DNA of 20,000 nucleotides from Chrysomallon squamiferum (GCA_012295275.1 CM022676.1:7187219-7207218); one strand, 5' to 3'. Counted from the stretch's first letter, positions 1-9,699 are shown. Program-made: numbers and translations. Notes: generated by a model not told the origin, from the sequence alone.

Positions 1-169
1 GACACGGGGGGGGTAGGATGCTTGCATGTACTGGCTGCTGCTGGGTGGTGGTGGAATTAATTTTGCCAAAAATTTTGGTATTGGCTTGCAGTGGTTATTG
101 TTATTTGATCAAGATGGGAGGGGGGGGGTTTGATGTACATTTCCATGGCAACGATATGCAAGAAATATA

Positions 170-190
170 TTTTTTTTTTTTTTTTTTTTT
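170..190. repeat. Poly(T) run
   Basis: A run of 21 T, one of 24 T runs of 12 or more on the plus strand. The rest of 1-420 is G-rich at the start (runs of 7-9 G near 6 and 119), then AT-rich with a CTT run near 242-256; no gene is seen there. Confidence 0.9.
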
Positions 191-420
191 GTTTCCCGAT
201 AGTTAATTTATGAAAGCCATGCTCCTTTCATTTAATGTTCCTCTTCTTCTTCTTCTTTTTTTTTTGTTGTTGTGCTTTGCCTAATAAAAATAATATTTGA
301 TAAATGGCAGGAGTGACGGAAATCAAAGGCGATCGATGGAGGTTAGAATCAGGTGTGTAATTAAAATTGTGTAAAGTGAAGAGAAACACTGAAAGCCTGC
401 TGACAGCTGGGAAGAAAAAT

Positions 421-525
421 GGACTGTGGCTCAGTGGTTAGAGCTCTCTCGCCTGACACATGACGGGTAAACATCAGTAAATCATCACATTTCTCAATTT
501 CCCATTCCAGCCAAAGTCTCGTATC
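421..525 (+). mobile_element. tRNA-headed SINE fragment
   Basis: An A-box-like head, TGGCTCAGTGGTTAGAGC at 427-444, is followed 54 bases later by the core TTTCCCATTCCAGCC at 498-512. The same order of head and core recurs at 9726-9886. The B-box region is not recognisable and the 3' part is lost into T-rich sequence, so this is a truncated, inactive copy. The order is seen directly; placing it among molluscan SINEs is from recall. Confidence 0.6.
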
Positions 526-669
526 TATTTTTTATTTTTTATTTTTTTTTTTGCGAATGTCGTGATTTTTTCATTTTACCGTTTATGGGTAGGTGTATAA
601 AAAAATGTTTCTTCCTGCTAGTAGATAAAAAATAATTCATAATAGTTGGTACATCAAGATTTTTCTTTA

Positions 670-1600
670 GAAATAAGCAGTACATACACTATGATTTTTT
701 TATGCCTATTTTCTCAGAAATGTATTTTGGTCAGTTTGAAATGTATTAAGTATAGCTAATGTTATGATAGCACAGAATGGAAATTAACCACTCATTTTTA
801 CACAATATTTCTTGATCAGTAGTTAAACTCATTAGCTCTCTGACAGAATGACACATACCTTATGATTTTATAGCAATGATGTAAGAAATATGTTTGGGCC
901 ATTTCAAAATATATTAAATATGAATCATCTTGGGGCAGGACAGAACAGCACATACCCACTAATTTTATATAATAGTTCTTGAGCAACAGTTTAATATGGA
1001 ACTTTACAAACAGAATTTGGATTAATGATTCTGGTTTAATTTGGAAGTGGACAGAATGACATATTCTCTTTGATTTTGTTTCCATGTTCTCAAAAATATG
1101 TTGAGCATTAACACTAAAGATGTCAAACAGAACAGCACATACCCACTAATTTTATATAACAGTTTTTAACTAGTAGTTTAATTTGGAATTGTACCATGGT
1201 TATTATGGTCAGAATAACATACATCTTTTGATTTCATATCCAAGTTCTCAAAAATGTAGTCACTATGAATGATAAAGGGGTGACAGGATAGAATTTTATG
1301 TAACAGTTTTTGAGCAATTGTTTAATATGGAAACATGTAAAGATTCTAACAGATAGAACAGCATATAGCCTGTATTTTATAATCCATGTTCTGAAAAAAA
1401 TATTGAGTATAGGGAACAACACTGAGCAGCACATACCAACTAATTTTATATAACAGTTTAATTTGGAAGCATACCAAGTTACTTATGGACAGAACAGCAT
1501 TATACTCTTTGATTTAATATCCATGTTCTCCAATAAGGTACAGAGTATAGAGGGTAACACAGAACAGCACATTCCACTCATTTTACATAAACGTTTCCGT
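670..1600 (+). repeat. Dimeric tandem array, units about 135-190 bp
   Basis: The anchor CAGAACAGCACATACC, followed by ACTAATTTTATATAACAG and a TTTAATATGGAA block, recurs with drift near 768, 939, 1129, 1425 and 1560, with a truncated copy near 1280. A related half-unit, CAGAATGACATA followed by CTTTGATTT and CATGTTCTCAAAAAT, alternates with it near 843, 1051, 1211, 1350 and 1490. Each unit is thus itself an old duplication. Units differ by many substitutions and indels, so the array is old. No coding potential. Confidence 0.85.
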
Positions 1601-1984
1601 GAGAAGTACAACTGACCCAGAAACTACAGCATTGAGGTTAATGTATAGTGAGGGGTGTAATTGTTTGAGCACAGGAGCTGTTAGCCTTAATGCACTTTAA
1701 CCGATACATCCCTGCCCCCTATTTCTTCAGCGGCATCAATTTTCTGTTTGTTCTGAGTATCAGATTAAGTACATGTCCATCATCTGATCACTCAGTCTCC
1801 AGCTAATGAAATCACAAGTTAAAACTTCCATTGATTATTTTTTTTTTTTTTTTTTGTCTTTTCTCTTTTTAGAAATGGTTTGTTGTATCAAAGTTTTAAT
1901 TCTGAGACCCACGTGTCTCAAAGCATTGGTAAAATGTCCATTAGGGTGTGATTACAGATGTGGTTGTAGAAGAAATGTTTGATT
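1601..1984. other. Unique intronic sequence between two arrays
   Basis: No gene or repeat is recognised. The part at 1640-1820 is less AT-rich than its surroundings, containing CCCTGCCCCCTATTTC and GATCACTCAGTCTCCAG; then comes a T run at 1838-1855 and ordinary AT-rich sequence. Confidence 0.5.
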
Positions 1985-2735
1985 GCGTTTGTGGATTCTG
2001 CTCTTAAAGGGAACCTCTTGAGATTTTTACAGCAATGTCAAACACTTGCTTCCTTGAACTAAATAACTGTATATATATAGTTTATAGTTGTCTGTTAAAG
2101 ACAGTCACTACATTTTTTTTTTTTTATTGATGCCAAAAACTTACTTTCTTGAAGTAAATGACTGTATTTAGTAGTTTTATTGTTAAAGAAAGTCACTCTA
2201 GTAGATATCTGAAACTAAAATTGACTGTTTTGTTTATGGTTTTGTTCTCAAAGACAGTTACTAGATTTTTAATTGATGTCAAAAACTTACTTCCTTAAAG
2301 CAAATGACTATATTTAGTGGTTTCTATTCTTAAAGACAGTCACTCTAGAGTGTATATTTAGAACTAAAATTGACTGTGTTTCTATTCTCAAAGACAGTTA
2401 CTCTCTCTTTTTTATTGATGTCAAAAAACTCTGAACTAAGATTGACTGATTATTTTATAGTTTCTGCTCTTAAAGGAAATCATGCAAGATTAACTAATTT
2501 TATTTTATGGGGTTTCTGTTCTTAAAGACTTTTACTCCAGTAGATTTCTCAGTGATGTCAAAAACTTATTTCATTGACAGCATTTAGTTTATAGTTTCTG
2601 TTCTTAAAGGAGTAGTTGAACTTTTTTAGTGGTGTCAAAAACTTACTTGAACTAAATGACTATATTTAGTTTCAGTTCTTAAAGGCAGTCACTCTAATAG
2701 ATGTTTCATTTATGTCAAAAGGTTAGAATTAACAT
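1985..2735 (+). repeat. Tandem array of about ten diverged units, 52-95 bp
   Basis: The motif TTCTTAAAGACAGTCACT recurs near 2001, 2092, 2182, 2245, 2327, 2385, 2466, 2520, 2601 and 2676. Between copies runs a second block, GATGTCAAAAACTTACTT, then GAACTAAATGACTGTATTT. Some units lack one block, so unit length varies. The spacing and repeated block order show local tandem duplication rather than dispersed insertion. Noncoding. Confidence 0.88.
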
Positions 2736-2929
2736 GGATTATTCAACTAGTTTAAGTTTATTTCTATTTCTTAACATTTAAAAAAAAAATATTCTTTTTT
2801 TTATGGGGTTTATTTTACTTTCTAAATTTTATTTTATTTTGTGTGCTGCTGTCATGTAATTTGTTTTCATTTTATTTTTAAATTTTATTAATTTTTTTTG
2901 TATTTTTTTTTTTTTTAAATTGAGTGAAA

Positions 2930-3125
2930 TGTCGCCGCGACCTCATGCTAAAGTTAAATGTAAATTAAATTTGCATTGTTTGGACTCTTCGTAACAAAGC
3001 TTTCTTCACCAGTAATTGAAATTTAATTTAGTTAAATAAACATTTATTCCTTTCTCCGAGTTCACCCCACAACACAGAACAGTACAATGACAGAGATTAT
3101 GACTTTGCACCAAATAATGGTGGAT
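2930..3125. promoter_or_regulatory. Unique island with overlapping octamer and Sox-like sites
   Basis: Complex sequence between AT-rich tracts. It has a perfect octamer ATTTGCAT at 2969-2976 overlapping CATTGTT at 2974-2980, and a short GC hairpin GTCG-CCG-CGAC near 2932. POU and Sox factors bind such motifs, but the arrangement is reversed relative to the classic composite site. Regulatory function is inference. Confidence 0.3.
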
Positions 3126-3229
3126 TAAAACTATAAACAAAAAAAAGAAAGGTTAATTTTTATTTTTATTTTGTTGAGATTTTGTTTTTAAAAGAAAATT
3201 TAATAACTACAATAATTATGATATAAATT

Positions 3230-3453
3230 TAAATTTTTTTTTTTTTATTATTTCTAAACTAAAACCTAAAATGTTGCAATAAAAATTTATGTTGATATTA
3301 TTAGTTATTTTAAATTTTTTATTATTACTTTTATTGTTACTTTTCTTCTTTCTTTTTTTATTATTATTATTATTATTAAATATTTCATTTCAGTTCATTT
3401 TACAATAAAATATTTTTAAACAAATCTTTCTAATAAAATAATAATAATAATAA

Positions 3454-3499
<46 letters not shown>

Positions 3500-3550
3500 T
3501 AAATAAATAAATAAATAATAAAAAAATACATATATATATATATTTTTTTT
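3230..3550. repeat. AT-rich tract with ATT, AAT, AAAT and TA microsatellites
   Basis: T run at 3234-3246, (TTA)n at 3358-3378, (AAT)n with interruptions at about 3436-3491, (AAAT)n at about 3499-3516, then (TA)n to 3542. No gene. Confidence 0.9.
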
Positions 3551-3950
3551 TCTTCTTATGTGATGACTATATTTAGATTGTTGGCTTCACTGCATCTGTT
3601 GCAGAAATTCCTGTTCCAATTGGGGTCTCACAATTGGCTTATTAGAGCTATAGCATGTCTGTGAGAAGAAACAAGCAAATAAAAGAGACCTTACTGTTAA
3701 AGATCACTGAATGATGAAAATCCCTTTGTTCATTTTACATCATCATTATCATTTATTCATTAAAAAAGAAAAACCTGTTGAAAAAATTAAAAATTTTAAA
3801 ATAATTTTTTTTCTCTCTATTTCTAATCAAAATAGAAAAACATTTACACAAATATCACTTTTTCTTTATACCAAGATTTCTTTTAATTCTTTTTTTTTCT
3901 TCTTTTATAAATATTTTAAATGTTATTTTCTCTTTTTTTTCTTTTAACCA
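3551..3950. other. Unique then T-rich intronic sequence, no gene seen
   Basis: 3560-3720 is complex but unrecognised sequence. From 3720 it becomes T-rich and low in complexity. The open frame at 3711-3947 is Phe/Ile-rich translation of this tract and is not credible. Confidence 0.5.
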
Positions 3951-4142
3951 TTTTTTTTTTTTTTTTTGAACTCAGTTACTCCAACTATTCTGAAATTGCT
4001 TGCAATGAATTTATGGCTTGAATTCGGAACACTTTTTTATTTTTTTTTTTTTTTTTTTTTTTTTTGATTTTGATTTTTAAAACACCAAGACTACAAATGA
4101 ATATAAACTACATGAAAAGAGAAAAAAAAAAAAAAAAAAAAA
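3951..4142. repeat. Poly(T) and poly(A) cluster
   Basis: T runs at 3951-3967 (17) and 4041-4065 (25) are followed by an A run at 4122-4142 (21). The last two are complementary with a 56-base spacer and could pair in RNA or single-stranded DNA. Confidence 0.8.
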
Positions 4143-4323
4143 GTAGAAAAAGACTCGCAGGATGTAATTTTGGTGCCTGTTCGAGATTTTGTTCCGATAT
4201 TGATAGAGGTTTACGACTTTCAAGACATAAAACATTTGTCTGAGAGAGAAGATTAGAATTTAGTGTTTCCGCACACGTCTCCTGAAATTAGCAAAATACA
4301 GACCTGTCTGATGCCAAATCGGA

Positions 4324-4356
<33 letters not shown>

Positions 4357-5206
4357 AAAAATTTGAATTTTTGTTCTTTCAGCTTTAATTTGGATTTGAA
4401 AAGAGTTATTTTTTTTTTTTGAAGTAATTTTTTAAATTTTAATTCTGTTTAGTTATGTGTATATATATAAAATAATAATAATAGTAGTAATAATAATAAT
4501 AATAATAATAAATTTATCAGTTTAAATTTTTATTTTAAAATTACTGTTATATACAACAAAATCCATTAAAATTTAAACTTCTAAAGGACAATTTGACATA
4601 ACCATCTTCAAAAATTTTAAAAAGTTTACATTTTTAATTGATTTTAAATTCCGAAGACATTTTTTTTTTTTTTTTTTAATATATTTTCTTTCAGACATCT
4701 AATTTTCATTATTACTATTTTTTTTTTTCATCAAGATTAATCTCTTTCTCATTCTCTTTCCTAGCTCACTTAAAAAAGAGAATATATAAACTCTATTCTT
4801 TTGTAGTGTGTTTCTTTTTACATTTTTTTCATTTCAAATTCGCTTTTCTAAAATTTTCTTCATTAATTTCTTCTTTCTGTGCCAGATATTCCCTGACTGA
4901 AGCAATTTTTTTCTAGAAAATACTTTTTAACCCTTTGAACTTCTTCTTCATTATGTCCAGTCACTGAGGCTTCTTTCACTTGTAGAATATTTTCTGTCTG
5001 ATATTTTCTTTTCATAATTCCTATCATTTAGTTTCAGATTGAATGATTCGAGCTATTAGTTTCACATTCCGGCCGTTGCTCTTTGACTTGTTAATTGAAG
5101 ACTGCAGTTTGTCTTTTCCTGTTTGTGTGAAATTATGTAAAAAGAAATTCTTACTGCTGTCTATTGGCTGTTGTTACATAACAGTGATTTTGAGGTATTA
5201 TAGGTT
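4143..5206. other. AT-rich intronic sequence, no gene seen
   Basis: Contains T runs at 4324-4349, 4409-4420 and 4660-4677 and an (AAT)n tract at about 4470-4510. 4150-4320 and 4860-5200 are complex but unrecognised. No open frame longer than noise is present. Confidence 0.6.
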
Positions 5207-5292
5207 TTGATGGTCCGTTTCCCATTCCAACCAGATACTCAGGCTGGTTTATAAAAGGTTATGATATGTGCTTTCCTCTTTATGATAAGATA
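5207..5292 (+). mobile_element. SINE core fragment
   Basis: TTTCCCATTCCAACCAG at 5218-5234 is followed by TATAAAAGGTTATGATATGTGCTTTCCT-like sequence, matching the block order of the 9700-9985 copy. The tRNA-like head is missing. Placement among molluscan SINEs is from recall. Confidence 0.6.
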
Positions 5293-5439
5293 TTTATGTA
5301 TACACACACATGCATGCATGTCTGCTCATACACACACATATAGACTACTTGATAGGATAACTTGAAATCCTGTTTCCAGTCCTATATTATCATTTTATAA
5401 ATTTTTTTTATTTCTAAATACATTTTAGCATATATTTTT

Positions 5440-5499
5440 GTTTATAAAGACAGACAGACAGATAGATAGACACACACTTTGATATACTTTGATATTGAA

Positions 5500-5532
<33 letters not shown>

Positions 5533-5730
5533 AAAAATATATATATCTTTGTATATGTGAGAGCGATAATGTCTTTGATAAAAAGAAAGAAAGAAAAAGA
5601 ATGTAAGAGATATGGAAAAAAAAAAAAAATATCTGTTAATCAAATTTCTCTCAGGGTCAAACCAGTTAAACTCTCTGATTAAAGAGATAAAAAAAATAAA
5701 AAAAAATAAAAAAAAATAAAAAAAATCCTG
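5440..5730. repeat. Compound microsatellite block
   Basis: GACA/GATA units and CA at 5449-5478, (TA)n at about 5500-5545, GAAA-rich sequence at 5580-5600, an A run at 5616-5629, and a series of A runs broken by single T at 5688-5725. The short open frames here are translations of these repeats. Confidence 0.9.
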
Positions 5731-5759
5731 AACATAAAAATTGTGCCTAATGAACAGAA

Positions 5760-6010
5760 CACATATTTATCTAATGGCTACGTATATAATTACGCCTCAT
5801 ACAATAAACTGGATAATTACCATTAACCGCTTTGTAAGCAATCTCTCCCACTCGCTATTGATGAGAGCGTCTTAAGGGATAACCACTCATGTGTTTTAAG
5901 AAGGACATTGATCCGAGTCCTGTTGTTATTGTTCCATTAAAGAGCCTCAGTCGTAATTATTACTCATGTCTCGTAATCAATGAATTGTGGGTAGTTGATG
6001 ATGTCCGGAT
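5760..6010. promoter_or_regulatory. Unique island with TAATTA-type motifs
   Basis: Complex sequence with several homeodomain-like cores (ATAATTA, GGATAATTACC, GTAATTATTAC) and CpGs, flanked by low-complexity DNA. Its last part, 5945-5990, recurs in altered form near 6200 and 6590. Function is inferred only. Confidence 0.3.
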
Positions 6011-6012
6011 AC

Positions 6013-6014
<2 letters not shown>

Positions 6015-6045
<31 letters not shown>
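6015..6045. repeat. Poly(T) run, 31 bases
   Basis: The longest homopolymer in the window. It separates the two related modules at 5945-5990 and 6180-6240. Confidence 0.95.
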
Positions 6046-6047
<2 letters not shown>

Positions 6048-6282
6048 TCGGTTAATTTTAAAAATAAAAAATAAAAATTTATAAAAACTGTATGAAAGAT
6101 GTTAATTACTGAGGTTTGTTTAAAAGTCAGAAAAAAGAAAAAGAATTGTATATTGTTCAGTTAAATGTTGTAATTGTGGTTATTAGCGGGGTTTTTTTTG
6201 TAATCGATGAATTTTGGGTAGATCCGTCTTCTTTAAGAGTGGAATAGATTGTTAGAGGGCATTAAACTCTTCAGCACTTTTG

Positions 6283-6350
6283 GTGACTGTCATGATGACT
6301 ACTATTTGTGTGACTGTTTGTGTGACCACTTTGGTGACTACTTTAGTGAC
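6283..6350 (+). repeat. 12-bp short tandem array with a GTGAC core
   Basis: GTGAC starts at 6283, 6310, 6322, 6334 and 6346, with ATGAC at 6295. The last four are spaced exactly 12 bp apart, with a unit like GTGACYACTTTR. The complement, GTCAC, resembles a nuclear-receptor half site, but this may be just a small minisatellite. Confidence 0.75.
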
Positions 6351-6426
6351 CACAAAATCTTTGATGTATTTCATTTTATTTTGATTGGTTTAGTATCGGT
6401 AATTGAATTTAAAAAAAAATGTTTTT

Positions 6427-6575
6427 TATTTTTTTTTTTTTTTTTTATATATATATATATATGTACACACTACCTCTACTACTACTACTACTACTACTAC
6501 TACTATTATATTCATTTTTATTTCAAATTTATTTGATTTTTTCTGAGAATATATATATATATATCTATCTATGTT
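6427..6575. repeat. T run, TA and ACT microsatellites
   Basis: Eighteen T at 6429-6446, (TA)n to 6461, (CTA)n at about 6475-6505, and (TA)n at about 6549-6563 ending in CTATCTAT. Confidence 0.9.
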
Positions 6576-6639
6576 TCATAAAAGCACTTGAACCATAATT
6601 ATTACTGATGATACAGAATCAATAAATTCTTAATTGTGT

Positions 6640-7190
6640 CCCTTTAAAACCGTCGCAGATTTGATGGAATGAACTAATTAGCTGGTTTATCAAAAACAAG
6701 AAGTTAATTACACACATTACGGGGAAGAAAATTGATTCTCGATGTCTTTTTGCTATTATTTGTTGTTGGGACTGGCGATCAATGTTGATGGGTTGCTATT
6801 GATGTATTGATGACATGTAGTCTGCAGTATTGTTGAGAAATTGATGAGAATTTCCATCAACATTGACCATTTCACCATTGCACTGCGTCAACTAATTTTT
6901 TTTTTTTTTTTTTTTTTTTACAAAATTTCATTGTTTGTTGGTTTGTTGTTGTTTTTTATCTGTTTGTGTTTTTTTTTAAATTATTTTTCTTGTTTCTCTG
7001 ACATTGTTCGATTTGGAAGTCATCACCTTCTGCTTGACATGAAGTTTAGTAAGTAAACATTTCGATGGTTGTTTATGAAGTTTGTTAAGAATAAATCTTT
7101 GAAAAATGTATTTTCACAATAGTTTATTCAATAGGCTTGGAATGTTAAAGCATAGTTCAGTGTTCTCTTTTTTTGTTTTTTTCTTTCATA
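6640..7190. other. AT-rich intronic sequence, no gene seen
   Basis: Mostly unique sequence with a 24-base T run at 6896-6919. GATGTTGATGG / ATTGATGTATTGATG near 6780-6810 is a small imperfect GATG repeat. The open frame at 6841-7056 depends on the T run and is not credible. Confidence 0.5.
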
Positions 7191-7196
7191 GATTTC

Positions 7197-7420
7197 TTGT
7201 GTGTGTGTGTGTGTGTGTGTGAATGTGTGTATGTGTATGATTAAGTGTGTATGTTTTGTGTGAATGAATAAAATGTATGGTGTATAACTGAATGTGAGTG
7301 TGTGTTTATGTGAGTGAGAGAGAGAAAAAACAGTGTCAGTATATGAAAGTGACATTTTTGATGTGTATAAGCATATTCATTTTTTTTAGATGTATATGAA
7401 TGTGTATATGCATGTACATT
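7197..7420. repeat. GT/GTAT-rich low-complexity tract
   Basis: Pure (GT)n at about 7198-7221, then degenerate GTGTAT sequence to about 7420, which accounts for the His/Thr-rich minus-strand frames here. Confidence 0.85.
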
Positions 7421-8060
7421 CACTACATATATAAATATTGCATTAAAGTTATGAAATAAATGCAAGTTATTTTGTTTTTTTTTCTTCTTCCTGTTTCAAA
7501 GATATTAAAAGGAAATTTGCTAATCTTAATGTTTATGAACTTTGCCTGACTGTTTTCAAGTTTCTATGGTAACTGCAGATTATTCGGTACTTTTTTTCCT
7601 TTATCAGTTTTACATTTGCAGTTGGCATTCATTCTGTCTGTAACCAAGTAACCGTTTCAAATAACAAGTAGCATTTTCACCACATCCATTTATTTGATTC
7701 TTAACTCACTCACGTCAACAGCCTGTCAATATTTAGCTATTACTTTTTTTCAGAATGTTTTATTTCTGTTCACTTAACAGTACTTCGCCCTCCCTTATCA
7801 TCTAATAATTTTATTTAACATCAGTTATAATTCAGTAACTCACGAGATACGTAGAATATTTCACATTAAATAAAACAGACGAAAACCACACTCCTTTACA
7901 CTTCGTGATCATTTTTCTTGTTTTATTAAATATCTGTGTTTCTAGTACTAGATTATGTTTTACTGTATTGTAAAGGCTCAAGCATGCATGTCCTGCACCA
8001 GTGTTTAGCAGGATAGTTATTGAATTTTCTTACACAAACTTTGAGTCTTAACTTTTCTGA
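7421..8060. other. Unique AT-rich intronic sequence, no gene seen
   Basis: No repeat or open frame of note. Composition is even and complexity moderate, without the homopolymers typical of the rest of the window. Confidence 0.5.
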
Positions 8061-8175
8061 CCTCATAAGATAACACTGTGTTATCTGCTGCAGTATCATC
8101 ACTTGATTGGTTTATCAACAGCCAATTAGATTAAGCCTTTCAAAACTTTCTGGTCAGCCAATCAGATAATCTGAT
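8061..8175. promoter_or_regulatory. GATA palindrome beside CCAAT boxes
   Basis: AGATAACAC-T-GTGTTATCT at 8068-8086 is an inverted repeat with 9-bp arms and a one-base centre, holding two opposed AGATAA sites. It is followed by ATTGG (8106-8110) and two CAGCCAAT boxes (8119-8126 and 8155-8162), the second CAGCCAATCAG being a near-ideal NF-Y site, and by CAGAT-A-ATCTG at 8163-8173. GATA-factor and NF-Y binding is inferred from motifs. Confidence 0.4.
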
Positions 8176-8820
8176 ATTTAAGTTTTAGGGTTTCTGTCTG
8201 AAATTAATTAATTAATTTGTCTTGATTTTGATAAAATCTTTCTTTTTTTTTTTTTGGATTTGGTGTAATACAGTGCAGATGCAATGTTAGTGCACTTCAG
8301 ATTTTTTTTCCTGTTCTAACCATGCAGGTTAAAAAATTAAAAAATTGTTTAATATAGTTTAAAACTGATATTGGCGATTTTTTTTTACCTGTTCCAGAAT
8401 TTAAATTTTTTGGAATATTTAAATTTCATTTATTATCTTTTTTAACTCTATAAACTGGTGTAATTTTCTAAAAATATCCTTTGCAAAAACTAAATTAGAT
8501 ATTTTTTTATTATTCTGTCACATACCTGTTTTTAATATGTGTGTATTGTCAAAGTGATTATTCAGAACATATATTACATTTTCTTTATTTAAAGTTTTAA
8601 TATTTATTTATTTTACATTTCTGATTTGTTTTCTCCCAATCCAACCAATTTTCCAGTTTATAGACCATTCAAAATCATAGCTTTTTAATTTAATTAAATA
8701 GATTTATATACTTTAATACAAATGTTTTACTATGGTATACACTTTAAAGAGGAATCAGAAGTATAATCATTATTGTTGATGATAAAATGATTACCCAATC
8801 ATCCTTTTCACCCTTACCCT
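8176..8820. other. AT-rich intronic sequence with possible SINE-core remnants
   Basis: TTTCCTGTTCTAACC near 8307-8321 and ACCTGTTCCAGAATTT near 8388 resemble the interspersed core found elsewhere, but too little survives to call elements. T run at 8243-8255. No gene. Confidence 0.4.
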
Positions 8821-8826
8821 TGTGTT

Positions 8827-8846
8827 TTATATATATATATATATAT

Positions 8847-8893
<47 letters not shown>
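8827..8893. repeat. (TA)n(GATA)n microsatellite
   Basis: About ten TA units followed by about eleven GATA units, nearly uninterrupted, so probably length-polymorphic. It ends 87 bp before the decayed Ig-exon fragment. Confidence 0.97.
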
Positions 8894-8980
8894 TATATTA
8901 CTCGAACACATACATCATACAAGCACACAAATGTTTAAATGACAAAGTACATGAGTGTATGAGAAATCAAGTTTGGGCAT

Positions 8981-9053
8981 GGGGTCAATAGACCCTGGAC
9001 TGGTACTTTGGAATTCCCCCATAGCAAGCCCATCCCCTCCATCATAACAGTGG
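8981..9053 (+). pseudogene. Decayed fragment of the turtle/IGSF9 Ig-domain exon
   Basis: These 73 bases align on the same strand with 19501-19571 of the live Ig exon: by hand count 57 of 71 exon bases match, with 14 substitutions (12 transitions) and two single-base insertions in this copy. Shared blocks include GGGGTCA, CTGGACT, TTCCCCCA, GCCC, TCCCCT, CATCAT and CAGTGG. The matched part spans the B and C strands, from just before the first Cys to the core Trp. The middle reads LEFPHSKPIPSII here against LKFPHNEPVPYII in the exon. A CAG codon has become TAG, the first insertion falls at the Cys codon and the second just before the Trp, so the copy cannot encode the domain. Similarity fades into AT-rich sequence on both sides and no splice sites are evident. 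It could be a fossil of a duplicated exon or a small dispersed copy; the sequence does not decide. Confidence 0.85.
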
Positions 9054-9071
9054 ATTAACATAATAAAATAA

Positions 9072-9489
9072 AATTTTCATAAAACACATTAAATGAATAT
9101 TCATTATTTCACCTTCAGTAAGAAAAAAAATAAAATAAAATTCCTAAACAATTCAATTATGCTTCTGTTTAACATTATAAAATTTTCACAAAACTCATTA
9201 AATGAATACTCATTAATTCACCTTCAGTAAAGAAAACAAAAACAACTCCCTAAAGAACTAGTCATATATTTGACACCTTAATAATAATTAAACAAATAAA
9301 ACTATACCAAGACTATCATCATTCAGAAACATTTCTGTTTAATTTTCATAAAAAACATTAAATGAATATTCATTAATTCACCTTCAGTAAAGAAAACAAA
9401 AAACAACTCCCTAAAGAACTAATCATATATTTGACACCTAATAATAATAATTAAACAAATAAAACTATATCAAGACTATCATCATTGAG
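9072..9489 (+). repeat. Three-copy tandem array, units about 110-160 bp
   Basis: CATTAAATGAATATTCATT starts at 9087, 9196 (one change) and 9356, each followed by CACCTTCAGTAA, A-rich sequence, then in the last two CTCCCTAAAGAACTA, ATATTTGACACCT, an (AAT)n stretch and CAAGACTATCATCATT. Copies two and three are nearly identical over about 130 bp, so this duplication is recent. AATGAATATTCATT (9091-9104, 9361-9374) is a perfect palindrome. Confidence 0.92.
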
Positions 9490-9699
9490 TCACACTTTTG
9501 GTAATCAGAAAGTGCCCTGCTGGTCAGAAGACAGCAAGCAAGCATGGCTCAGTGAACAAGGTACTAACACACTGATGTTTATCATTAGCTCCTGTCCCAG
9601 GAGAACTGAATTGGCTGCCATTCTCTTTGCACCTTTTGAATGGCCAGTCATAAATAGCCATTGCTATGGTCAGTCGGGACAGGTTTCATTATCCTAAAC
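9490..9699. other. Less AT-rich unique segment upstream of the SINE
   Basis: Contains CTCCTGTCCCAGGAG (imperfect inverted repeat) and an open frame at 9485-9697 on the plus strand without recognisable domain or clear exon boundaries. It may be part of the adjoining repeat. Confidence 0.35.

Noticed and set aside
427-512. Possible tRNA gene at the A-box-like motif
   Set aside because: There is no recognisable B box or acceptor-stem pairing. The same head is linked to a shared core elsewhere, which fits a SINE remnant.
7128-7465. His/Thr-rich minus-strand frames
   Set aside because: They are translations of the GT/GTAT low-complexity tract.
8995-9010. GGACTGGTACTT read as part of a cephalopod-type SINE
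   Set aside because: Only this short stretch fits, whereas the full 73 bp align continuously with the Ig exon.
9485-9697. 70-codon plus frame in a less AT-rich segment, considered as an exon
   Set aside because: No recognisable domain, no convincing splice sites, and it runs into the SINE copy that begins near 9700.
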